Assembly: GCA_028688905.1 (NCBI GenBank)
Contig: JAQTXH010000009.1
Coordinates: 1 to 64,000 of the forward strand
DNA from: Acidiphilium sp.
GTDB taxonomy: Bacteria > Pseudomonadota > Alphaproteobacteria > Acetobacterales > Acetobacteraceae
Direction of reading: 5' to 3'
Length of the DNA: 64,000 nt
Within the stretch, counting starts at the first letter, position 1. The number at the start of each line of letters is the position of its first letter. The notes under the pieces were generated by a model. The model was not told the DNA's origin and ran no database searches. It saw only the letters and a list, made by a program, of their open reading frames with translations. Shown here one piece after another: positions 1 through 9,474 of the stretch. The position numbers and the translations under genes were made by a program.

Positions 1-337
1 ACCAAAATCCCCCCGCCCGCTCCGCCACTTTCATCTCCCCAAAACCACAAAATTATCCAAAACAACCTGTCCCGCTTAATGACATTGTGCCATAAAAGGA
101 CATATACAAACCGCCCACGTGGTCATACGCGGCGGACAGAAATCCGGCCGGATCTAACGGATACCAATCCGTTGGTGCCGAGGCGATGAAGCGGCCCGCG
201 CAGGCTCCGCGCCACGAATTGACCGCCAGCCTCGAAGCCGCCTATCACCAAAACGCGAGATGGTACCGCCGGTATTCACGCCACAAAATCGAGGCGACTA
301 ACCATTCACTCGAACCATAATACCCACAGGGACGTCC
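1..337. other. Non-coding leader region upstream of the acyl-CoA synthetase gene
   Basis: I see no convincing gene here. A possible sigma-70-like promoter lies at 79-108: ATGACA, an 18-nt spacer, then TATACA. It is about 230 bp from the downstream start codon, so the assignment is weak. Two small inverted repeats follow: ATCCGGCCGGAT at 142-153, and AACGGAT/ATCCGTT (156-162 and 167-173) with a 4-nt loop. No T-run follows either, so neither looks like an intrinsic terminator. The segment begins at the window edge, so the gene to the left is unknown. Confidence 0.4.
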
Positions 338-1966
338 ATGACTGATTTCACTTCCGGTCTCGGTAAAACGGCGGCGAATTATCAGGCCCTTTCACCGGTT
401 TCCTTCCTTGGGCGCACCGCGGCGATCTGGCCGGATCGGCTCGCCATCATTCACGGTGCGCGGCGTTATACTTGGCGGCAAACCGCCGCGCGATGCCACC
501 AACTGGCCGCCGCCCTTACCACTGCCTTGGCCACGCACGGGACCGGCACGGGCGACGTCATCGCGATCATGGCACCAAATATTCCCGAGATGGTCGAAGC
601 TCATTTCGGCGTCGCGATGGCGGGTGCGGTGCTGTCCACGCTGAACATCCGCCTCGATGCCCCCACGATCGCCTATATCCTGCGCCACGCCGAGGCGAAG
701 GTTCTGCTCACCGACACCGAATTCGCACCGGTGATCCGCGCGGTGCTCGCCGAACTCGGTGATGATGCGCCGCTGGTGATCGACATTGCGGATTCCGAAG
801 GACCGGGCGGCGAACGGCTCGGGGTCATGGACTACGACGCGTTTCTCGAAACCGGCGATCCGGCGTTCGTGCCGGCGATGCCCGGCGACGAGTGGTCGGC
901 GATCAGCCTGAACTACACCTCGGGCACCACGGGCCGGCCGAAAGGCGTGGTGTATCATCATCGCGGGGCCTATCTGAATGCGCTCGGCAACGCGACCACC
1001 TGGAGCATGGGCCAGCATCCGGTCTATCTTTGGACGCTGCCGATGTTTCATTGCAACGGCTGGTGTTTCCCCTGGACGGTGACGCTGCTGGCCGGCACCC
1101 ATGTGTGCGTCCGGCGGGCCGACGTGGCGGCGATTGCCGATGCGGTGGCTACCTACGGCGTCACCCATCTCTGCGGCGCGCCGGTCATCATGACGATGCT
1201 GCTGAATGCGCCGGCCCCGGTCCTGAGCAAAATAACCGGACGCGGCCTCGCGATGATGACGGCGGGTGCGCCGCCCCCCGCTGCGGTGATCGAAGGCATG
1301 GAAGCCCTCGGCGTCGCGCTGACGCATGTGTACGGGCTGACCGAAACCTACGGTCCGGTCACGGTCTGCGCCTGGCACGATGAGTGGGACGCCCAGCCAC
1401 CCGCCGAGCGCGCGCGGTTGCGGGCGCGCCAGGGTGTCACCTCATCGGTGCAGGAGGGGTTGATGGTCGCCGATCGCGAGACCAGACTGCCGGTCCCGGC
1501 CGACGGCACCACAATCGGCGAAGTGTTCATTCGCGGCAACATCACCATGATGGGGTATCTCAAGGAACCGGCGGCGACCGAGGCGGCGTTCGAGGGCGGC
1601 TGGTTCGCCACCGGCGACCTCGGGGTGATGCATCCCGACTCCTATGTCGAACTCAAGGACCGCGCCAAGGACATCATTATTTCGGGTGGCGAGAATATCT
1701 CGACGATCGAACTGGAGACGGTGTTGTACCGTCATCCGGCGGTGCTGGAGGCGGCGGTGGTTGCGGCACCGGACGCGCGCTGGGGCGAGGTGCCGTGCGC
1801 TTTCGTCGCCCTCAAGCCGGGCGCGAGCGTCACCACGGAAGACCTCATTGCGTTCTGCCGCGCCAATATGGCGCATTTCAAGGTGCCGAAACGCATCGTC
1901 TTCGGCGAGCTGCCAAAAACCTCGACCGGAAAAATCCAGAAATTCGTGCTTCGGGCCGGGCTATAA
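338..1966 (+). CDS. AMP-dependent acyl-CoA synthetase (fatty-acid/DmdB-like acyl-CoA ligase)
   Basis: The 542-residue protein is a full-length member of the ANL (acyl-CoA synthetase/luciferase) superfamily, which activates a carboxylic acid to its acyl-AMP and then to the CoA thioester in the cytoplasm. The P-loop YTSGTTGRPKG is near residues 192-202, YGLTETYG near 332, GWFATGDLG near 421, and the C-terminal catalytic lysine motif PKTSTGKIQK is close to the end. The stretch around YHHRGAY and HCNGWCFPW resembles medium-chain or methylmercaptopropionate-type ligases (DmdB group). The exact substrate cannot be read from sequence. A weak purine stretch (CAGGGACGTCC) precedes the ATG. The convergent neighbour is a CoA-acylating semialdehyde dehydrogenase, which suggests a shared role in branched-chain or short-chain acyl catabolism. 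Confidence 0.9.
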   Translation: MTDFTSGLGKTAANYQALSPVSFLGRTAAIWPDRLAIIHGARRYTWRQTAARCHQLAAALTTALATHGTGTGDVIAIMAPNIPEMVEAHFGVAMAGAVLSTLNIRLDAPTIAYILRHAEAKVLLTDTEFAPVIRAVLAELGDDAPLVIDIADSEGPGGERLGVMDYDAFLETGDPAFVPAMPGDEWSAISLNYTSGTTGRPKGVVYHHRGAYLNALGNATTWSMGQHPVYLWTLPMFHCNGWCFPWTVTLLAGTHVCVRRADVAAIADAVATYGVTHLCGAPVIMTMLLNAPAPVLSKITGRGLAMMTAGAPPPAAVIEGMEALGVALTHVYGLTETYGPVTVCAWHDEWDAQPPAERARLRARQGVTSSVQEGLMVADRETRLPVPADGTTIGEVFIRGNITMMGYLKEPAATEAAFEGGWFATGDLGVMHPDSYVELKDRAKDIIISGGENISTIELETVLYRHPAVLEAAVVAAPDARWGEVPCAFVALKPGASVTTEDLIAFCRANMAHFKVPKRIVFGELPKTSTGKIQKFVLRAGL

Positions 1967-2023
1967 AGGGTCGCGCTTTGGAGGTTACAGAACGACTACC
2001 TTGGCGACTATTTTAGATCACTC

Positions 2024-2083
2024 ACGTCGTCACCGTTTCGATCCCTTACGTCGTCACCGTTTCGATCCCTTACGTCGTCACCG
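2024..2083. repeat. 24-bp tandem direct repeat, 2.5 copies
   Basis: The unit ACGTCGTCACCGTTTCGATC plus CCTT occurs at 2024-2047 and 2048-2071, with a 12-nt partial third copy at 2072-2083. Copies are identical. It lies in the 158-bp gap between two convergent genes (acyl-CoA synthetase and mmsA). It is too short to be a CRISPR array and probably arose by replication slippage. Confidence 0.9.
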
Positions 2084-2124
2084 CCGTCAGGCACCGCGGG
2101 TCAACGGGCGATCCATGGCGGCGC

Positions 2125-3624
2125 TCACGCCATGGTGGGGATGACAAAGCTGGCACCATCCTTGATGCCCGATGGCCAGCGCGAGGTCACGGTCTTGGTA
2201 CGCGTATAAAAGCGGATCGAATCCGGGCCGTGTTGATTGAGGTCGCCGAAGCCCGAGCGCTTCCAGCCGCCGAACGTATGGTATGCGATCGGAACCGGGA
2301 TCGGCACGTTCACCCCCACCATGCCGACCTCGACGCGCTGGGTGAAATCGCGCGCGGTATCGCCATCGAGGGTATAGATCGCGACACCATTGCCGTATTC
2401 ATGCTCGCTCGGCAGCCGCAGGGCGGCTTCGTAGTCGGGTACCCGCACCATCGCCAGCACCGGACCGAAAATCTCTTCGCGGTAGATGCGCATCGATGGC
2501 GTGACATGATCGAACAGCGAGCCGCCCATGAAAAACCCGCCTTCATAACCCTGCAATTTGAAACCGCGCCCGTCCACCACCAGCGACGCGCCCTCGGCAA
2601 CCCCCACACCGATATAGTCTTCCACGCGGGCATGCGCCTCGCGGGTGATCAGCGGGCCGAAATCGGCGTCGGGGTCGGTCGAGGTGCCGATTTTCAGCGA
2701 CCGGACCCGTGGGACCAGTTTTTCCAGCAGTGCATCCGCCGTCTGCGCCCCCACCGGCACGACCACCGAGATTGCCATGCAGCGCTCGCCCGCCGAACCG
2801 TATCCCGCGCCGATCAGCGCATCGGCCACCTGGTCCATGTCGGCATCGGGCATCACCACCATGTGGTTCTTCGCCCCGCCGAAACACTGCACACGCTTGC
2901 CGTGTGCCGCCGCGGCGGCATAAATATACTGGGCGATCGCGGTTGACCCGACAAACCCGACCGCCTTGATCCGCGGGTCGGTCAGCAGCGTATCGACCGC
3001 CACTTTGTCGCCGTTCACCACGTTGAAAATACCCGGCGGCAACCCGGCCTCGATGAACAATTCGGCGAGGCGGAGCGGCACCGAGGGATCGCGTTCGGAG
3101 GGTTTGAGGATGAACGCGTTGCCGCAGGCAATCGCCGGTCCTGCCTTCCACAGCGGGATCATCGCCGGGAAATTGAACGGGGTGATCCCCACGACCACGC
3201 CAAGCGGCTGGCGCATCGAATAAACGTCGATGCCGCGCCCGGCCTGGTCGGAATATTCGCCTTTGAGAAGATGCGGGATGCCGGTGGCGAATTCGACAAC
3301 TTCGACGCCGCGCTGGATGTCGCCCTTGGAATCGACGATGGTCTTGCCGTGCTCGGCGGACAGCAGGCGGGCCAGCGGCTCCATATCGCGCTGCACGAGG
3401 CGGACGAACTCCATCAGCACCCGGGCGCGTCGCTGCGGCGTCTGCGCCGCCCATTCGATTTGCGCCACCGCCGCATTGCCGATCGCCGCCTCGACCTCGT
3501 CCTTGGCGGCGAGCGGCACCCGCGACTGGACCGTACCGGTGTTGGGGTCGAACACGTCGGCGAACCGGCCCGAACGGCCCTGGCAATGCGCGCCACCGAT
3601 GAAATGCGTGAGTTCGATCGTCAT
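2125..3624 (-). CDS. mmsA: CoA-acylating methylmalonate-semialdehyde dehydrogenase
   Basis: The 499-residue product matches the usual length of MmsA, which converts (methyl)malonate semialdehyde and CoA to propionyl- or acetyl-CoA with NAD+ in valine and inositol catabolism. Visible family signs are a catalytic cysteine near residue 282 in SAGERCMAIS, the cofactor-region GITPFNFPAM, GFVGSTAIAQYIY, and the C-terminal YTRTKTVTSRWP typical of MmsA. An in-frame extension of 40 codons upstream exists. I chose the ATG at 3624 because AGGAGA lies 5 nt ahead of it and the protein then starts like the family (MTIELTHFIGG). A generic aldehyde dehydrogenase is the alternative, but the MmsA C-terminus makes that unlikely. 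Confidence 0.93.
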   Translation of the reverse strand: MTIELTHFIGGAHCQGRSGRFADVFDPNTGTVQSRVPLAAKDEVEAAIGNAAVAQIEWAAQTPQRRARVLMEFVRLVQRDMEPLARLLSAEHGKTIVDSKGDIQRGVEVVEFATGIPHLLKGEYSDQAGRGIDVYSMRQPLGVVVGITPFNFPAMIPLWKAGPAIACGNAFILKPSERDPSVPLRLAELFIEAGLPPGIFNVVNGDKVAVDTLLTDPRIKAVGFVGSTAIAQYIYAAAAAHGKRVQCFGGAKNHMVVMPDADMDQVADALIGAGYGSAGERCMAISVVVPVGAQTADALLEKLVPRVRSLKIGTSTDPDADFGPLITREAHARVEDYIGVGVAEGASLVVDGRGFKLQGYEGGFFMGGSLFDHVTPSMRIYREEIFGPVLAMVRVPDYEAALRLPSEHEYGNGVAIYTLDGDTARDFTQRVEVGMVGVNVPIPVPIAYHTFGGWKRSGFGDLNQHGPDSIRFYTRTKTVTSRWPSGIKDGASFVIPTMA

Positions 3625-3883
3625 GGTCGTCTCCTCTTGGTCAATGGACGGATCGTTCCGCCATGCGCGCTCGTTTGCGGGGCCATTTTCAAGGTGTTCG
3701 CGTCCCGTTGGCGCCAGCCTAATCGCCCGCTCCCCCGTGTTCAACGCATGGCGGCGCAGAATTGCCCCGTGCCTGGCCCAAGGCTCACGCCCGCCCGCAT
3801 CGTCCGCGCCCGGTCGCCGCGCGGCACGCTTGCCGCTATCTGCGACGCCCCTATGCTAAGCAGCAATCGAGCGGGAGCGGGAT

Positions 3884-5554
3884 GTGGATCAGCAGGCCAA
3901 GCCGTCGGTGACGGTCACCGATATCGAGGCGGCGGAGCGGGTTATCGGGATCGATCAGACCGCGGCGGAGCGCGCGCTGGTCGTCGCCGGACTCCCGCAA
4001 CAGATTAGCCTCGCGCGCGCCCGGCGGGCTTATTCTTGTGATTTGTCTATGGCACCGGCGACGGTGCATGATAAAAATATGGCACCGGCAACGGTGTTCG
4101 ACCCGCGGCTGCCCGGTTTCGTAATGCCCAGTGGCGGCCCGCTGGAGCTTCCGGCGCAGGTGACCGCGCTGCCCGCCGACGATGCCGCCATCGCCTTCGC
4201 CCCGATTGCCGCGCAGATCGGCTGGCTCCGCGCGCGGACCCTGACGGCGACGCGCCTGACCCGGATTTATCTCGATCGGATCGAGCGGCTCAACCCCACC
4301 CTGCTCTGCTATGCCTGCCTCAATCCCGGTGCCCTCGACGCCGCCGCCGCCCTCGACGCCCGGGCCGCGCGCCATGACTGGGCGGGTCCGCTGCACGGCA
4401 TTCCGTATGCGTGCAAGGACATCATCGATACCACCGGGATCGTCACCGACTGGGGGGCCGAACCCTATATCGGGCGTCTACCCGAAACCGACGCCATCGT
4501 GGTGCGCCGCCTGCGGGAGGCCGGGGCAATCCTGCTCGGCAAATCCAGCGTCGGCGCGCTGGCCTATGGCGATCTGTGGCATGGCGGGCGCACCCGCAAC
4601 CCGTGGAATCCCGTGGAGGGTTCGTCCGGCTCGTCCGCGGGTTCCGCCGCCGCCGCCGCCGCCGGGCTGTGTGGGTTTTCGCTCGCCACCGAAACCTATG
4701 GCTCGATCGTGTCACCCTCGACCCGCTGCGGCACCGTGGGTCTGCGCCCGACCTTCGGCCGCATCGCCCGCACCGGCGTGATGGCCCTGTGCCCCAGCCT
4801 CGATAAAATCGGCATGATTTGTCGTCATGTCGATGATACCGCGCTCATCCTGTCGGTGATCAACGGGGCCGATGCTAGCGATGCCGCCAGCTTCGACGCC
4901 CGGTTCGGCGGTAATCTGGGGTGCGATCTCGCGACGTTACGGGTCGGATTTTTCCCCGCCGATCTGAGGGGCGACGGCGCGCTCGATCTCGACCGCGAAA
5001 TGCTTGGCCATTGTCGCGCCCTCGGCACCACCCTGGTGGAGTGCCACCGCCCCGATCTGCCCTATGACAGCCTGGTCTCGATCCTGATGGCGGAAGCCGC
5101 CGCGTCTTTCGAGTCGCTGACGCTGAGCGGGCGCGACGATCTGCTGGCGTGGCAGGATGTCGACGCCTGGCCCAATCAGTTCCGCATGGCGCGGTTTCTC
5201 TCCGCCGTCGACCATATTCAGCTTGACCGGTTACGCCGGCGGGTGATGATGGCGATGCATGAGATTTTCGCCGGTATCGACGTACTGATCGGCCCGAGCC
5301 TTGCCGGGCCGATGCTTGGTATCACCAATTTCACCGGCCATCCCTCCTTGTGCCTGCCATCGGGGTTCATCGCGGCACCCAGCCGGATCGCCGATACTCT
5401 CGCCGGCACCAAAACCGCGCCGGATGCTCGCCGCCATTATGTGCCGCATTCGATCAGCCTGTGGGGGAACCTGTTCGACGAAGCGCCAATGCTCGCCCTG
5501 GGTCGCGCCCTCGCCGCCCGCCTGATGCTCGATTTGCGTCCACCAACCGCCTGA
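3884..5554 (+). CDS. Amidase signature (AS) family hydrolase
   Basis: The 556-residue enzyme belongs to the amidase-signature family, which hydrolyses amide bonds through a Ser-cisSer-Lys triad. The Lys lies in YACKDIID and the Ser pair in the Gly/Ser-rich signature SSGSSAGSAAAAAAGL; the family motif TYGSIVSPSTRCGTVGLRP follows. Start is GTG at 3884 behind GAGCGGGAGCGG; an overlapping ATG two bases earlier is in another frame. The N-terminal helical segment (TDIEAAERVIGID...) is typical of a subgroup of AS amidases of unknown substrate. Near residues 56-73 the segment MAPATV is duplicated by a 30-bp tandem repeat. The product could act on aliphatic or aryl amides; GatA is unlikely because gatB and gatC are absent. 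Confidence 0.88.
   Translation: MDQQAKPSVTVTDIEAAERVIGIDQTAAERALVVAGLPQQISLARARRAYSCDLSMAPATVHDKNMAPATVFDPRLPGFVMPSGGPLELPAQVTALPADDAAIAFAPIAAQIGWLRARTLTATRLTRIYLDRIERLNPTLLCYACLNPGALDAAAALDARAARHDWAGPLHGIPYACKDIIDTTGIVTDWGAEPYIGRLPETDAIVVRRLREAGAILLGKSSVGALAYGDLWHGGRTRNPWNPVEGSSGSSAGSAAAAAAGLCGFSLATETYGSIVSPSTRCGTVGLRPTFGRIARTGVMALCPSLDKIGMICRHVDDTALILSVINGADASDAASFDARFGGNLGCDLATLRVGFFPADLRGDGALDLDREMLGHCRALGTTLVECHRPDLPYDSLVSILMAEAAASFESLTLSGRDDLLAWQDVDAWPNQFRMARFLSAVDHIQLDRLRRRVMMAMHEIFAGIDVLIGPSLAGPMLGITNFTGHPSLCLPSGFIAAPSRIADTLAGTKTAPDARRHYVPHSISLWGNLFDEAPMLALGRALAARLMLDLRPPTA
4049..4102 (+). repeat. 30-bp in-frame tandem duplication inside the amidase gene
   Basis: The first copy (4049-4078) encodes MAPATVHDKN; the second (from 4079) begins with the same bases apart from one synonymous G-to-A change and encodes MAPATVFD. 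It sits in the linker between the N-terminal helices and the catalytic domain, where relatives carry a single xPPAxxFDP segment. It is probably a recent in-frame duplication that leaves the active site untouched. Confidence 0.85.
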
Positions 5555-5634
5555 CAGATCGAATCAGGTGTGTCATAAAACCGATGCGGGTATAAAAAAT
5601 GAACCAATCGTGATCCAGGAGTGCGGCATCTGAC

Positions 5635-8600
5635 ATGGACCAAATCGGACCCCGACCAGGCGATCTCTCCCCAGAACTGGCACGCGACGTCTCGATCGTT
5701 CTGTCCAGCGGCTTGTTCGATGCCGGATTCTACGCCGCCCAGCGCCCCGATCTGCCGGTGGATTCCGACCCTGCCGTGCATTTCTGCGTGCTCGGCTGGC
5801 GCGCCGGGCGCAAACCCAACCCTTATTTCGATCCCGAGTTTTACCGCGCCAAGAACCCGGACATCGCCGCCGCCGACCTCAATCCGCTGGTCCACTACGT
5901 CGAATTCGGCGACCGCGAAGGGCGTGATCCGTCGCCGATGTTCCACGCGCTGTGGTATCGCGCCGCTTATGGCGTTGCCGATGGCCAACTGGCTCTGGCC
6001 GACTACCTCAACCGCTGCCGCACCGGCCAGGTCAGCCCGGTGCCGGTGTTCAACGCGGCTTGGTATCTGGAACACAACCCGGACGTCGCGGTGACAAAAT
6101 CGGACCCGTTCGAGCATTTCTGCGCGTTCGGTGTGTCGGAAGGGCGCGATCCTTCGCCTGATTTCGATATCGGCTTCTACGCCACCCGCTACGCTGATGA
6201 CCTCGGTGCGCAGAACCCCCTGCTGCACTATATTACCCATCGTGGCGGCCGGTTCCTGCCGAAACGCCCGGCGCGCGAGCGGCTGATCGCCGGGGCCGTG
6301 CGCGCGGCAACCCGTCCCGCGCCGGACTTCGAAACCGTTCAGCACTTGCCCGCAAGCGCGCCGCGGCTTGCCACCCTCCTCGCCTATTACCTGCCGCAGT
6401 TCCACCCGATCGCGGAAAACGACGCCTGGTGGGGCACCGGCTTCACCGACTGGGTCAATCTGGCCCGCGCCACTCCGCGCTTTGCCGGGCATTATCAGCC
6501 ACGGGTGCCGCGCGATCTGGGTTATTATTCGCTGGAGGACCCCGCCACCCTGCCGCGCCAGATCGAGCTGGCCAAAAATGCCGGCATCGGGGGTTTCGTA
6601 TTCTATTATTACTGGTTCAACGGCAAACGCCTGCTGGAAAAGCCGCTGGAACGCCTGCTGGCCGATGCATCGCTCGACACCAGGTTCTGCCTGATGTGGG
6701 CCAACGAAAACTGGACCCGCCGCTGGGATGGCCAGGAACGCGAGATCATGCTGGCCCAGGATTACAATGCCGAGGACGACGTGGCCCTGGTCGATGATTT
6801 CGCCAGGCATTTTGCCGACAAGCGCTACATCCGCCTCGAAGGCCGGCCGCTGCTGATGATCTATCGCGCCGCTTTGATCCCGGATGGACCGGCCACCATC
6901 GCGCGCTGGCGGGCGCTGTTCGCCGAACGCCACCATGAAAACCCGCTGATCTTCATGGCGCAGAGTTTTCACGATTACGACCCGTCGCGCCACGGGCTGG
7001 ACGGTGCGGTCGAATTTCCGCCGCACAAACTGGTGGTCGATGCCCCGAAGATGAACGCCGACCTCGATCTGTTCGACCCCGAATTCAGCGGCGATGTCTA
7101 TCGCTACGCCGATGTCGTCGCCGCCTCGCTCGCCGACCCCGACCCCGCCTATCCGCTGATCCGCACGGTAGTGCCGGGGTGGGACAACGACGCGCGACGC
7201 GAAGGGGCCGGCGTGATCCTTCAGGATGCGACCCCCGCCGCCTATCAGACCTGGCTCACCACCCTGATCGAGCGCGCCCGCCGCCGCAAAGTGTTCGGCG
7301 AGGCGATCGTGTGCATCAATGCCTGGAACGAATGGGCCGAGGGTGCCTACCTGGAACCCGATCTGCACTTCGGGGCGGCCTTCCTGAATGCGACCGGCCG
7401 TGCTGCGAGCGGCATTCAGGCGAGCGATACCGCGCGTAACATTCTGCTGGTGGGTCATGACGCGCTGACCCACGGCGCGCAGATGCTGTTGCTCCATCTG
7501 GCCCGCACGCTGCGCCGCAACCACGGCGTCGTGCCGCGCATTCTGTTGCTCGGCGGCGGCGAAATGATCGCTTCGTATCAGGCGGAAGGTATCGTCGATG
7601 TCGCCCCCGACGAGGGCGCGCTGATGGCACACATCGGGCTGTATCGCGCGCGGGGCATCGCCTGTGCCATTGTCAACAGTGCGGCCTCGTCGCGCGTGTG
7701 TACCTTGCTCGCCGATGCCGGAATCGGCTCGATCCTGCTGATCCATGAAATGCCCCGGCTGGTGCAGGAACGGTCATTGCGCGGCGTCACCCGCCAGGGC
7801 ATGGCGGCGGCACGCGCGGTGGTGTTTTCCTCGGTCTTCGTGCGCGACGCGCTATGCGCCGCCCTCGATCTCATGCCACCAGCCATCCATGTACTGGCGC
7901 AGGGCAATTATCAGGACGTGCGGTTTTCCAACGCGGCGCGCGCGGCGTTTCGCGAGCATCACAAACTCAAACCCACAGACTACATCATCCTCGGCGTCGG
8001 TTTCGCCGATCTGCGCAAAGGGTTCGACCTGTTCATGCAGGTGTTCCGCCAGGTTGCTCTGGTGCGGCAGGATGTTCATTTCATATGGCGGGGCGAAGCC
8101 CATTTGTGGATCCGTGATTATCTCGGTACCGAAATAAGTGCCGCCGCCGCGACCGGACGATTTCACCTGCTGGCGTTCGACGACGATATCGCCACCGCCT
8201 ATGCCGGTGCCGATTTATACGCACTCACCTCGCGCGAAGACCCACTGCCAACCACGGTGATCGAGGCGATGTCTGTCGGGATTCCAAGCATTGCCTTCGA
8301 GGGTACCGGCGGCATCCCCGATCTGTTGCGCGAGACCGATACCGGCACCGTGGTGCCGATGGGCGATGTCGCCGCGTTCGCCCAGGCGGTCCTCTCCCGG
8401 TTGGATCACGCGGCACTCGAAGCCGACCGGGCGCGCATCGCCGCGATCGCGGCGCGCAAATTCGAGTTCTCCCGCTATGCGCGCGACCTGCTCGGCATCG
8501 CCCACCCCGAACTCGCGCGGATTTCCTGCGCCGTGCTGAGTTATAACTATCGTGATTATCTGGCCAGCCGCCTAGGTTCGATATTCGGCCAGACCTATCC

Positions 8601-9399
8601 GCTGGCCGAGGTGATGCTGCTCGACGATGCCTCGACCGATGGCTCGGTCCCCGAGGCACTGCGCATCGCCACCGAATGGCGACGCAGCCTTACCCTACAC
8701 CGCAACCAAACCAACGGCGGCGCGGTCTTCGCCCAGTGGCGGCGGGCCGCGACACTTGCGACCGGCGACTTCATCTGGATCGCCGAAGCGGATGATCAGG
8801 CCGAGCCCCAGTTGATCGCCCGTTTGGCCGACGCCCTGGCGCTTGCGCCCGACGCCGTGATGGCGGTGGCCGATTCCCGCGCGATCGATGCCGAGGGCAC
8901 GACGATCATGCCGGACTACCAGCGCTATTACGTTGAGTCCGGCGCTCCCGAACTCGGTGGCTCCTTCGTCATGCCGGCACGCGACTTCGCAACCCGCTTT
9001 CTCGCCACCTGCAACCTCATCCTCAACGTCAGCGCCGTGCTGTTCCGCCGCAGCACCCTGATCGATGCGCTCGACCGCCTGGGCAGCGAGCTTGAAGACT
9101 GGAAGCTCGCGGGCGACTGGCGGCTCTACCTCGAAATCCTGGCCGATCGCGAGGCCAGCATCATCTGGCTCGCCGAACCCTTGAACGTCCACCGCCGCCA
9201 CGACCGCGGCGTGACCTCGGGACTCGACGCCGAACGCCACGTGGCCGAAATCGGGCGCATGCACGCCATCACCGCCGCGCGGCTCGGCCTGGGTGCCACC
9301 GCCCGCAAACGTCAGCGCGCCTATCTCGCGGCCATCACCGATCGATTTGGAGTCGCAAAATCAAGTACTGCGTTGCACAAATCGACTGGCCCTGCTTAA
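5635..9399 (+). CDS. Multidomain glycan-synthesis protein: A-B-C-D repeat, GH99/WbsX-like domain, GT4 and GT2 glycosyltransferases
   Basis: This 1254-residue protein has four parts. Residues ~26-205 carry an ordered repeat: A 26-64, B 65-102, C 103-138, D 139-176, half-module 177-205, with the recurrent pattern FDxxWY...NPDV...NPLVHY...G..EGRDPS. Residues ~244-590 form a WbsX/GH99-like domain (AYYLPQFHPIAEND, WWGTGFTDW, FYYYWFNGKRLL, WANENWTRRWDG). Residues ~600-955 form a GT-B fold GT4 domain with the late EAMSVGIPSIAFEGTGGIPD motif. Residues ~962-1254 form a GT2 domain (SYNYRDYL, DDASTDGS, AEADDQAEP). Such fusions occur in O-antigen, capsule and rhamnan loci, in line with the rhamnose genes just downstream. 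There is no signal peptide, so it is probably cytoplasmic or membrane-associated. Start ATG has AGGAG about 14 nt upstream. Substrates are unknown. Confidence 0.88.
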   Translation: MDQIGPRPGDLSPELARDVSIVLSSGLFDAGFYAAQRPDLPVDSDPAVHFCVLGWRAGRKPNPYFDPEFYRAKNPDIAAADLNPLVHYVEFGDREGRDPSPMFHALWYRAAYGVADGQLALADYLNRCRTGQVSPVPVFNAAWYLEHNPDVAVTKSDPFEHFCAFGVSEGRDPSPDFDIGFYATRYADDLGAQNPLLHYITHRGGRFLPKRPARERLIAGAVRAATRPAPDFETVQHLPASAPRLATLLAYYLPQFHPIAENDAWWGTGFTDWVNLARATPRFAGHYQPRVPRDLGYYSLEDPATLPRQIELAKNAGIGGFVFYYYWFNGKRLLEKPLERLLADASLDTRFCLMWANENWTRRWDGQEREIMLAQDYNAEDDVALVDDFARHFADKRYIRLEGRPLLMIYRAALIPDGPATIARWRALFAERHHENPLIFMAQSFHDYDPSRHGLDGAVEFPPHKLVVDAPKMNADLDLFDPEFSGDVYRYADVVAASLADPDPAYPLIRTVVPGWDNDARREGAGVILQDATPAAYQTWLTTLIERARRRKVFGEAIVCINAWNEWAEGAYLEPDLHFGAAFLNATGRAASGIQASDTARNILLVGHDALTHGAQMLLLHLARTLRRNHGVVPRILLLGGGEMIASYQAEGIVDVAPDEGALMAHIGLYRARGIACAIVNSAASSRVCTLLADAGIGSILLIHEMPRLVQERSLRGVTRQGMAAARAVVFSSVFVRDALCAALDLMPPAIHVLAQGNYQDVRFSNAARAAFREHHKLKPTDYIILGVGFADLRKGFDLFMQVFRQVALVRQDVHFIWRGEAHLWIRDYLGTEISAAAATGRFHLLAFDDDIATAYAGADLYALTSREDPLPTTVIEAMSVGIPSIAFEGTGGIPDLLRETDTGTVVPMGDVAAFAQAVLSRLDHAALEADRARIAAIAARKFEFSRYARDLLGIAHPELARISCAVLSYNYRDYLASRLGSIFGQTYPLAEVMLLDDASTDGSVPEALRIATEWRRSLTLHRNQTNGGAVFAQWRRAATLATGDFIWIAEADDQAEPQLIARLADALALAPDAVMAVADSRAIDAEGTTIMPDYQRYYVESGAPELGGSFVMPARDFATRFLATCNLILNVSAVLFRRSTLIDALDRLGSELEDWKLAGDWRLYLEILADREASIIWLAEPLNVHRRHDRGVTSGLDAERHVAEIGRMHAITAARLGLGATARKRQRAYLAAITDRFGVAKSSTALHKSTGPA

Positions 9400-9474
9400 A
9401 GTCATGTTAATACATCTCCCGGCGGTTGCCACAACCAAACGACCACGACACACCAGACGAACTGGGGCTCAGGC

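Noticed and set aside
2024-2083. Possible CRISPR array
   Set aside because: The units are directly adjacent with no spacers and only 2.5 copies.
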